Assembly: GCA_025618425.1 (NCBI GenBank)
Contig: CM046847.1
Location: forward strand, 8,049,033-8,113,032
Direction: 5' to 3'
Length of the DNA stretch: 64,000 nt
DNA from: Heliocidaris tuberculata
Taxonomy: Eukaryota; Echinodermata; Echinoidea; Camarodonta; Echinometridae
Below, in pieces: positions 37,101 to 48,900 of the stretch. The notes under the pieces are model-generated. The model had not been told where the DNA came from. It searched no databases and saw only the letters and a program-made list of their open reading frames with translations. The position numbers were made by a program, and so were the translations under genes. Numbering within the stretch: position 1 is the first letter of the stretch; the number at the start of each line of letters is the position of its first letter.

Positions 37101-38906
37101 TATCATATATTTCTCTTATCACACTTTTATTTTTATTAGACTTTAACAACTGTTCAAAATACTGTGTTTTCTTTTCTCCATCCTCACACCATTCAGCTCT
37201 CGATCTAATTCTTAAACCCTGACGAGAATACTCCTGAATTTTATTCAGCATGCACTTTTTCTCTTCAATTTCACTAACTATGGCTGTTGTAGGTGAAGTA
37301 AGTAATTGATGTTCTAACGTATTAATTTCCCTTTCCAATTTTTCAACTTCGTGTCTTCTACGCTTTGCTTTTTCTTTTGAGTGCCTAATAATATATTCTC
37401 TCATTTTCATTTTCAAAAAGTCCCAAAAGAGTAGTTTATCTGTTATATCATTTACCAATTGTTCTTTCCATTCAATTATTTTATCATTTAACAAATTTAC
37501 AAACACTTGATCTGCACATAAACTGTTATTAAATTTCCAATACGATTTACCAAAGCAGTAATTGTCCACCAAATGCTTAAGCTGTAACAAAATACCTGAG
37601 TGATCAGGGGTAATCGACGTTAAAATATCACATTTGCTTACAAGTTTTAATAATTTAGATGAGCCGAACCAATAGTCGAGACGACTTTGAATAATCGGCC
37701 ACTTTTGCCTAAATGTAAATTGCTTCTTGTTTGGATTTCTCTTTCGCCATATATCTTCTAAATTGTATCTACTGAGAAAATCTTCAAAATTCTCATTATA
37801 TTTATTTTTTGTGACATTTCTTGGTCCCATGTAGTCCAAACTTCCATTCATTATTGTGTTAAAATCTCCGCCCAGAAAAAATAATTGAGACGGTTCAAAC
37901 TGTTTAGAAATACAAGTGTTTAACTTTTCCAAAAATTCAAGTTGCATTTTTTCTCTGTCCCTTGTGGGAAAATAACAATTACCTATCAACAATTTGACCC
38001 CTCGTGATTCTCCTTTAAGTATAACATATCGTCCTTCATCATCCACAGTAACATTATCAATTTTTAACTTTAAATCTAAAGATAATAAAACCAAAACACC
38101 TCTACTATGGTTTGATCCATGACTGAAAAACATAGGCCCACCCCAATCTAATTTCCACCTTTCCTCTACATCGACTGTACTGTAAGTTTCTTGTAGGAGA
38201 ACAATATCACTTCCTTTACTTTTACACCATTCAAAAACATTTTTCCTTTTAGCTCTATCTCTTATCCCGCGAACGTTTAAAGAAAGTAACGTAAGTTGTG
38301 ACGAACTATCCATTTAGCACAGTGTCATTCGCAACAATGCATCTCAAAAATGACAAAGTATTTACAGTAGAAATCAGCGTATTAGAGATCCCTTCTCCCA
38401 CACATCCTACAGCTCTCCAAGAGTAAGCGATATGCAAGTGAACGTTAGTCGAGAATTTCAAGCCAGAATGCGGACAGATGCAGGGAACCGTCAACGCAAC
38501 ATTCAGACTACACTGCTCACACAGACCAAACACACCCCAACAACCACTTATCTTACCCCAACCCTCCCTCCCGCTACAACCTATCTTACCCCATCCCTTC
38601 CAAAACTTCAAGGAGCCTAGTCCCCACCTATCCCAACCTACCCCATGCATGTGTGACAACACGATGAAGAATACACAAACAGAAATAAATAATGACTTCG
38701 TATAATCCATAATGTTAATACTATGGACCGTGTATTAGCGACCCTCCAACCACCGCCGTATAATCATAATAAGTGTTTAAAAAGTCTTAAACTTGGCCCT
38801 TATCAAGTTTCATCACAGCGAAAACGAATCCCTACGCCCAAACCCAAATTTGAGACAAAGTATTAAAACAGCATATTTCACACTGTCTTGTCTTGTCTAG
38901 CAATCT

Positions 38907-38939
<33 letters not shown>

Positions 38940-41900
38940 AAGAAGAAGGGGGGGGGGGGGGAGGAAAAGAAAAGAAAAGAAGAAGAAGAAGAAAAAAAGT
39001 CCTACAACCTCGCCTGTTCGCAGGGTAACCTAACAAAGAAATACACTAGACCAATTGGTCAATAGCTTTAAACGGGGTATAAGTTATAATAGAATTAACC
39101 CTCTCAATATGGCCCTATAGATCCATCAATGCATGTATACAGATACATTGTTATGGGCCTGTATGGTAGGTCCATTGAATAAGCCGGTTCACGATTAAGC
39201 CTTGCACATGTGCATATAAAGTTATGTGGCCCAGCTTGTGAAATTCACCTATTGAGACTCTTAAATACTATTCTAACACGTTCAATACGAGGCCTCAGCA
39301 GATTCTGTTCCTTGACATCTTGACATTAATAACCCGCAACTGATATGCATGTCTCTTTTTAGAAAGCATACATAATATCCCATTCATTTCATGCCGATGA
39401 GAAATTATAATGTGAGGCCGGTTTACGTTTAACCGTGAACTAGTTTGAACATAATAAAGATACCTATTTAAAACAAGCAGGTGCATACACAAATAAAATT
39501 TACCTATCAACAACGTTGTAAAGACCAAGACATCATAAACTTTGAGTGTCCCTGGATAGGATTAAAAATTACAGTGTCGTTGGAAAACGGCACCATTTTC
39601 ATCCAAGTATTCCCTTGTCATTGACACAAAGTAACTTTTAATGCATATTACCGGTGCATAGCATATAAATATTTTGACATCCAGAAAATAGCTCATGACT
39701 TCTGAATTATGTACTTTGAAAATCTAAGCTCGTACTGTGATTCGATGGAAGAGAGAGAGAAAAAAAAAAAAAAAAAAAAAAAAGAAAAAAAGAAAAAAAA
39801 AAAGAAAAAAAAAAAATGAATAATGGCGCCGTTTTGAACATTACAAACACATACCACATTATAGTGTGTTATGATCATGAACATTCCCATTATAATGCAT
39901 TGCTATGACAACCAGTTCAGGATCAAGCCCTGCACACGTGTCTGCAATTATAAAGTTGTGTGGGTCCAGCTTGTGGAATTCACATGTTAATTTATAATTC
40001 AAAGACTATTCTAACATGCTAAACGAGGACGGAAAGGGCCTCGTGCATGTTCTCTCCCTTCTCATTAATGACAAAACACTTTACAAACGTTATTATGCAG
40101 TCACCCTTTTCCAAATTGCATAAAAGATTTTTCCATTCGTGCCTAAATAGAACCCGGAATTGTAATGGAAAGTTGGCTTATTTTGGAATGTGCTTGCGGC
40201 TAAACATAAACTGGTTTGTACCTTGTATTGAAAAAACAAAAGAAAGAAAGTTGCTATTATGTTCATAGTTACATGTAGCAATGCATCATTAGAGTCAGTA
40301 AACTGCTATCAAATTCTAAACCAAACTGGTGCATATTCAAATGAATGCCCTGATTTACAAAGTTGTTTAGACCAAAACATCATAATACTTGAGTATCCCT
40401 TAACAGGATTTTAAACAATGTCGATGGAAACGGCGCCATTTTTATCCAGTAATCATGTTTCATTGGCACAAAGAAGTAGCTTTTAATTCATATTAACGAT
40501 GTAGTATTATCTGGATATCACATGGATCATGACTACTGAATTACATAACTTTGTCTAAGTTCCATTCTGAAATGGCGCCATTTGGTATCAAGTAATCACA
40601 AGGCTCAAAGCAATGACCCACATGGGCTAAACTACAACAGTGGCTTTGAATTAGTGTGCTAGTCATTAATCGTAAAATTTCAGACATTTTGTTGATGAAC
40701 CTTGTATCTCAAGGATTAATACCAGCCTTATTCCTTGAAAATCAAAACTTAGACCCCGTCTAACAAGTCGCAAACTTCTTTCTCTCTCTTTTTGTTTTTA
40801 GTAGCGTGATTTAAATGACAACAATGACGCCATCTTGACCTTTACAAAAACACAGGACCCACCGCATTATTATACAGTGTGGTAATGATCATGAAAGTGA
40901 GCTATATAATAAAGCATTCCACGCATTTGCATGTGAAGTGTGACAAGGTATTTTGGCGCCAAAATTTCGGTGGCCATTACCATAATGGTTCATTGCTATC
41001 AACCAGTTCACGATAAAGCCTTGCACACGTGTACACAATTATAAAGTTATGTGGGTCCAGCTTGTGGAATTTTCATTCTTCCAAAGTTCAAAGACTATTC
41101 TATCATGCTCTGTTTCAAGAATATACATTGAAAAAAAAAATTAAAAAGAAAGAAAGAAAGAAAGAAACTGCCAATCGTGCCCGACAAGATCCCGTAATTA
41201 TAATGAGAAGCTGCATAGTTTGTTTGTATGCTTGTGGCTTACAGTGAAATGGTTTGATCATGAAAGGTGGCCTTTGTAATAAAGCATTCCTCGCACTTGC
41301 ATGTGAAGTTTAAAACAGGTTACTGTATTTGGCACCAAAATCTTGGTAGCATTACCATAAATATTTACAATGTCATGTCACGCTAAAATCTTGGTATCCA
41401 TTGTCAGGCCACTAGTTCTTCGGACCATGACTATTATATCCGGGTAAAGGGTCAATCAACGACATTTCTGCACACATTGCTGCAAACAAAAAGAGTGACT
41501 AACAAGGACAGCCCGATATTAACAAAGATTTCCCAGTGCTGGTTTTGTCCAGATTTCACACAATTCAGATGAAACCATCCTTGGGACATGCTGCAAATGA
41601 CATGGTTTGAGAAAAACATACACATAAGCAGCGACATGGTGTATATGCTGTTCGAAGTACTGTAGTTCCCTTAACCAAATCCCATGACCAATTCCCATGA
41701 CCAAATTTCATGCATATGACATGTATGACCAATTTCATGCATACGATCAAATTTCATGCTTATGAATTAATAATGTATCATTTGAATCCACTATTGATCC
41801 CTCCATTGCATAGCATTTTATCTAAAAATTTGAGAGTCCTTGCATGCGTATTTCTCAAAACTTGGAGTAGATAAACCAGAAATTGAGCACCTATTCCATG

Positions 41901-43478
41901 GGTGATATGGCTTAAAACAAATTTCACATTAGCGTACCCAGCAATGATTTCTTTGAGTAAAATAAGGTCATGCGGGTTTATAATTAATAATGAGTAACTC
42001 TGTCCCGAACTGTTACGCTTTTTCATCATCTTAATTTCAAGCACATTTTCAACAACAAAATAGTAATAATAATAATAAATTATGATGTTGCAAAATTCAG
42101 TTATACCGGAATTAAAAGTCATAATAGGTTCGTGTTTTTTTTCCACAATCTATATTTTCTGCATCTTATATCTGATGATAACATTGCAGAATTTAAAAAA
42201 GTAAACATGAATCTTCATCTATATTGTTGAAAAGCTTCACTGACAAAATCAATTTTAAACCAGCAAAACAACCACTGATTCTAACTTTAAGTACATGCAT
42301 GTGATTTTTTTTTTTCCTTTTCCAGCCGATGAACGAATCGAGGTTAATAAATGACACAATTTTCGCAAAACGCTATGGATTTCATCACTCCTCATATTGC
42401 TTCCATGTGGTGGAGCCTTTCTCTTTCACTTCTAGGATGACTTTGACACCAATTACTCTGATTCTCGTTGATAGGTTTTTCTCTTTCCTAAGCTTGTACG
42501 CTTCCCGCGCTAGGATTCCACGTCTCACCTTTAAAGCTGGAGGGAGGTCGACCCGTATCGTGATGCGGGCTGATGCTTTGGCTGCTTCGTCAGGAGCCGC
42601 CCTGGCACGCTGCCTCTGCTGCATTTCAAACCGTGAAAGAACATGATCCCTGTCTGCCATCGTGATAAACTTCGCGATAATCGGAGATGGACGGGTGCTG
42701 CGTTGAGAACCTTCAACCGGCTCTTGTGGGTCCCGGCTCGGCAGGCGGTGAGCATTGGCAATCATGATCCTTCGAGACCTTTCTTCCTCAATCCCCAGAT
42801 GTGCAAACACTTGCTTGAGCTGTGCAAATACATCTTCACCTTGCTTTTGCTCGATCCCATAGAATAACAAATTTGCTTTCCGGTTATAAATTTCCATACG
42901 AACTAGCTTCTCCTCCAACTTTTTTACTTCGTCTAATAGCTCTGAGCGCGTTTTCGGGATCTCTTCCTCTAACGTAGAAATTTTCGACGCATTGAATTCA
43001 ACCGACTGCTCTATGTCTTGCATACGGTGGTTTATAGAACTTACTTCTTGTTTGATGGTATCCAGCTTTTCCATGACTTTATCTGAAAATTCACTTAGGT
43101 TTCTCTGCAGATCTGCTATGGCCGCATTAGTAGTAGTGGATGATTGAGGAGAGTTGGAGCGAGAGCGAACGGTTGCCTTGTCCGAGGACTGGCTAGCCAT
43201 GGCACCCGGCTGGCTGGACTGGTTTTTAGAAGTAAGCGCCCGGGTTGTTGGGCGTGTCTGCTGGCTCATGCTGCGGATAGTTCCGGATTTGGTTCAAAAT
43301 GTCACATTAATTTCCTCAAAATGAGCATGAAATGTTTCGTCTTGAGTCGAATGTTTCAGGAAAACTTGATAAGAGTCATAAGAGTCACATAAATTGATAA
43401 ATAATAGACTTGTAACGAAATAAAATTGGGCGGTGGCTGGAGTGTCGCCAAAACACGTCCGCTCACTTCGAAGCCATG

Positions 43479-43535
<57 letters not shown>

Positions 43536-45806
43536 GCGCACACACACACCCTCACACACATTGACTTGTGGGGAACTGTATTGTTTTCTCCTTTTGTACT
43601 TTGTACCCCACAAGCACTTCTCCTATTGTATTTTGTACCCCACAAGCATGACGGAATAAAGGCCATCATTGTGCTCTTTTGTTTTCTGTACCCCACAAGT
43701 GTATCTATGTAAGGGCACACACACCCACACCCCCACACAAAAAAAATGCCCTATTCAAAACAAAGAAGAGTTCAACTCCTCCCACTTGTGTAAATGTACA
43801 TGTAATTTGCCTCTCTTCTTCGCTAACTTCTTTTCATTTTCTCTGTAAGTAGTAATCAATTTTAATGTACGTTCTAAGGATGGAATCATTCCCTTTGACC
43901 TTGCAGAAAAAATTTTATAACAAAAAAATTACACTATTACACAGATTTATCCTGGCTTGAAGATTTACCCGATAGCCCAAGAAATATCTCATCCCTTGAC
44001 CCTAGTCCAATTTCAGATAGTTTCAATGTCTTACTACTTCTTCCCAAAGTTTATGAACTATTTGACATTTAAGGAACAAGTGTGGGTATGTTTCAGCACA
44101 CGCACGCACACCCCCACACATACATCCTCACATACATTGACTTGTGGGGAACTCTATTTATTCTCCTAATGTATTTTGTACCCCACAAGCGCTTCTCCTA
44201 TTGTATTTTGTACCCCACAAGCACGACGGAATAAAGGCCATCATTGTGCTCTTTTGTTCTCTGTACCCCACAAGTGAATCTATGTAAGGGCACACACACA
44301 CACCTTCATCCAGTGCCGTCCCTAGGAATTATGGCGCCTGGGGCAAATATATAAAATGCACCTTCCCCTCTGCTGCACCTAGTTATCAACTTAAAAATAA
44401 AAATAAGATTGATTCCTGCGTTTAATTCAGGAAATAATTCTATGACATTACGTGAAGATTATTCTGATGCTCTTATATACACAGGGATTGGCAGCCAAAG
44501 TTTTATAAATGAGTACAAATAACTACGGTCATCATGGTCATTGTTTGTGCAATTTTATCCCTCAGAAATGCAATTTCTAATTCATGTTATAGAGAGATTT
44601 TTAAAATATCGAACACGGACAAATCCTGTTCTATTAACCTCTTCCTATATTATTTGGGGCTTAAAATCAACGATATACCTCAAGAAATATATTGGAGTTA
44701 TTAAGCAAGGAATGGGACTTTTTTTTGTAAATATTGGACCTTTGAAATTGCTATATTTTGCACTTTATAATTAGACTTTGCCTTGGTGCGGGCCTTTCCA
44801 CTTTTTCCTCTGCCAAACATGATGTTTTGCTGAGTTGGGAGCGAAGCGAGATGGTCAGAACGATGTAATGTGCGTTGGCTTGAATGGATATAATGTGTTA
44901 TTGATAATAAGTCCCTTTATATACCTAGCTATTACAGTACAACTCAGTATAGTATTTCAAACTGAACACCCGGGGGGCACTCGACCCCAAAAGTGGTAGG
45001 TATCTGCCGCTGGCAAGACAAAAAAAAAAAAAAAAAAAAAAAAAAGAGGGGGGGGGGTGGCTTCGGAACGAGCGTATCATGAAAAGGATGGCCTTAGGAA
45101 CTACTAACATTTTGGAAAAAGGGGGTCTTTGGAACTGGATTACAATAATTATGATGCTACGGAACTGGTTCCCACAAGCTCCCATTAGCTAAATATGCTG
45201 TGTGTCACAGCGAGTCTTTGGTGATATAATGGGGTTAATTCGCATGCATGCGCTCAGCATGAACGGAAACTGAATTCCCTGGGGTGGATTGGAACCGGAA
45301 TGGAAGCAATGGGGAAAGCCCGGGGGAATTAAGCACCTGGAAGGAAACTTGTTTTCAACTTTTCCCCAAAAACGAAATTCTTCGTAACGGGCCGGGGCGG
45401 GCCCGAACGACCGGAACGACGGAAAATGCGGTGCTTTGAACAAGAAAAAAATGGTATGCTTTAAAAAAACAGAAATTTGAGTGTAAAAATGGGGGTCTTC
45501 TGGGGGGTGTTTCATCAAGTGTCTCGTCAGTGACTTTTACCGACAAAATTTCAGTAGCTTATAACAGTTTTCATAAATTGGCAGTGAAAGCAAGTTTCAT
45601 GAGACGGGCGGCACATACCCACCGCATGTCCTAAGTGCCCCCCCCCCCCCCGGGGGGGGGGGGCATTCAGTAATGTTCAGTTCAGTATAAGACATTTGTA
45701 TGTATTTCCAATTTTCCAATATAAGTATACAAAGTGACAAACTGATGTACATGTATTTTTAACCAAAATGTGACAAAATATAAATTCATCGGAGTACATG
45801 TGTATG

Positions 45807-45867
<61 letters not shown>

Positions 45868-45899
45868 TATGTACTTATGATAATGATAATAATGATAAA

Positions 45900-45956
<57 letters not shown>

Positions 45957-48900
45957 TGATAATAATAATAATATGATAATAATAATAATAATAATAATAT
46001 GATAATAATAATAATAATAATAATATGATAATAATAATAAAATTATATTTCAATAGGCTTAATAACAATAATGTGAACAATAATGTGGGGGGGGGGGGGG
46101 GGGATGTTCACTGAACACGGCAACTCACTTGATTGATCTGGCAGTGGCTTAATGCCCACGATATCAAAGCGCATGCCCACTGAATGCTGAAACGACGTCG
46201 GATGAATCTTGATATTACGGGTCAGGATCGGAGGCTGAATAGTGTTCATAACATGCGAACTCTCGTCGTAGTTCCCGGGAAATACCTTTCGAACGAATCA
46301 TTCATGCAGAGAAGATAAAGATAATCAGCAGCATGATTTTGAGAGAAATTTTTATTTCAAAAATCTATATTCTTCCTGACTGAAGTTCCACGCTCTCATG
46401 AAAAGCAATATCGAGCTTGCGAGATGTCATAAGCGGTCAAGTCAGGAAAGAAGGCCCAATCCGATAGAGAGTCGTGTCACCGATTCGCATGTCCAGTTGG
46501 CATCATTCTCTGACTGCAAGGATCTCCATAAATTATCAGGCAATTTATATATAACCCTTATTAAACTCATTCGGGACCTCAGTCAGATAAAACTCACAAT
46601 TTCAAAATTACATCTTGCATTCTGGGCCAGTATTCAGTTCAATACTTAAGAATGAAATATGAGTAAGGGTGTGTTTATCGGGGCGATTCTACCTTCTAAT
46701 CGGCGACTCAAGTCCCTGATTAGCTTACCAGTTACCGGCCGTAACCCTCAATAAACACGAATGCGACTTGATTACCTCATTAGCATACCAGACTTGAGTC
46801 CCGCAAAAAGGTAGGATTTGATTACCGTTTGAGCCAGATACGCGACTCTAGTACCGGCGATAAACACAACGCGATTTGATTCGCGAATACGTTTCGCAAC
46901 TTCACACTCCCGTTTCCGGTTAGGACAAAAGCGCGCATCTACTAGCCTACTAGCTAACTAAACAGCACAGTACACGTGCTGAAAAGGCGCGCGCCGGAAT
47001 TGACCTTTACTTCCTAGGTCATTTAGCTGGATCCTGAGCGATGCAAAGCAACGGGCTATCCCAGTTTTGAGTCGCGACGATAAACACGGCATCCTGAGAA
47101 ACCGCATTCATGGGCGCGATCGTATCCGCGACTCTATTCGCGAATCAAGTACCCTTTTCTAATTTCTAGAAAACGATAAACACACCCTTAGTTTTCGGCC
47201 GAGACAAAATACTTAAGCAATTTTGGTATTCGATTGAATCATTTGGCTAAGTATTTTACCCTAAGTCGGGTGTGTTTATCGGGGCGATTCTATCTTCTAA
47301 TCGGCGACGCAAGTCCCTGATTAGCTTACCAGTTACCGGCCGTAACCCTCGATAAACACGAACGCGACTTGATTACCTCATTAGCTTACCAGACTTGAGT
47401 CCCGCCAAAAGGTGGGATTTGATTACAGTTTGAGCCAGATACGCGACTCTAGTACCGGCGATAAACACAACGCGATTTGATTCGCGAATACATTTCGCAA
47501 CTTCACACTCCCGTTTCCGGTTAGGACGAAAGCGCGCGCCTACTACCCTACTAGCTAACTAAACAGCACAGTACACGTGCTGAAAAGGCGCGCGCCGGAA
47601 TTGACCTTTACTTCCTAGGTCATTTAGCTGGATCCTGCGCGATGCAAAGCAACGGGCTATCCCAGTTTTGAGTCGCGACGATAAACACGGCATCCTGAGA
47701 AACCGCATTCATGGGCGCGATCGTATCCGCGACTCTATTCGCGAATCAAGTACCCTTTTCTAATTTCTAGAAAACGATAAACACACCCTTGAGAAAGCTC
47801 CCTAGCAGACTTAAACCAATTAATTGGCAGGTAAGTGGCTTTCATACATACGCAGAGCAGTATAAGCTGCGCACAAGCAAATCATATATGCGCACATCTA
47901 CTGTGACGCATCTATTGCGCATGCTTTTGGACAGCATATCTGACGTCACAATGAATATCAGTATTTGCTTTAAAGTCGGCTTGCTAAAGTAAAGTGTTTA
48001 AATTTGATCTGAATACGAGTTAAGCCTGTCTACTTAGCCAATCCAAATGCTAAGTAAAATGCTAACTTAATGCGCGTTCTAATTTGAATACCGCCCCTGA
48101 TTTTTACATTCTGAACTATCTCCTATTACAATTTATTTCAAAATTTAATCGCACGCGGGTCGTAAGGCTGGCTGTACACTCTAAAAACTAAAGTGTTAAC
48201 TCACCATTTAAAAATGGTATAGAATAACTCTTTTAACAAACTGGATTCAGCCTTTATAATGTTGCATCCAGCATCATTAAAAGTGTTAATCTGCCATTTT
48301 GAAAAAGTGGTCACTCCTTGGCCCTTTTAAACCTGCATGTGATTTAACACTTTAGTTTTTAGAGTGTGAGTATAACCTTATCAGGAATTTAAATTTTAAT
48401 ACGAAGGTTAGCTGAGTGTAACCAGAAAATTCAGGGGAAAAATAGTGAATGGTTTGAAATGTCAACCCACTTATTGCACGGTGAACAGTTAAGGATTACT
48501 ATGAGCCAGATTATCCCGAACTCCAGATTAATTATATGGTGGAAGTAAGGGAAGTCAACGTTGGCATGTGATTGCTGCAGGCAAGTTGACCAAGTGTCTA
48601 CGAAAATGTAGGTCCACTATCCTGACAGATAGATGTTGTCTCATCAACCTGCCTCCTATATATAGGTACAGAATATCCATAAGGCAACCCCCTTGGTAAT
48701 AAATTATCGATGGCATTCAGTGTCATAAAGATCGATGAAAGTAGGTTTGATCTTTATGTAATCGATCTTTATTATGGCACTGAATGCACCCTTAAATGCC
48801 AGCCATACGATCATGTTGATTAATGTTAAGACCTGGGCCCCGTTGCATAAAACTTACCATTAATGGTAACTCTGCTATCAGTGGTAACTACCATGGTAAC

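Larger units (their letters stand above)
34498..43269 (-). mobile_element. L1/Tx1-like non-LTR retrotransposon (ends not defined)
   Basis: Minus-strand element with ORF1 (43269-42385) and an intact ORF2 (38313-34498), lying in the sixth intron of the minus-strand EGF-SRCR-discoidin gene in the same orientation. About 4 kb of non-coding duplicated sequence separates the ORFs, which is unusual for this group. Either the element has a very long spacer or insertion, or the two ORFs come from two adjacent elements. ORF2 has no stop or frameshift, so the insertion looks young. Confidence 0.7.

Noticed and set aside
42385..42867. Plus-strand and alternative-frame ORFs over the LINE ORF1
   Set aside because: They are shadows of the ORF1 frame, which alone shows coiled-coil and RRM-like features.
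43426..43738. Cys/Val- and His/Thr-rich ORFs
   Set aside because: Translations of the (CA)n/(TG)n microsatellite and the R1 repeat.
45682..46080. Tyr/Ile/Leu-rich minus-strand ORF
   Set aside because: Artefact of TA and AAT microsatellites.
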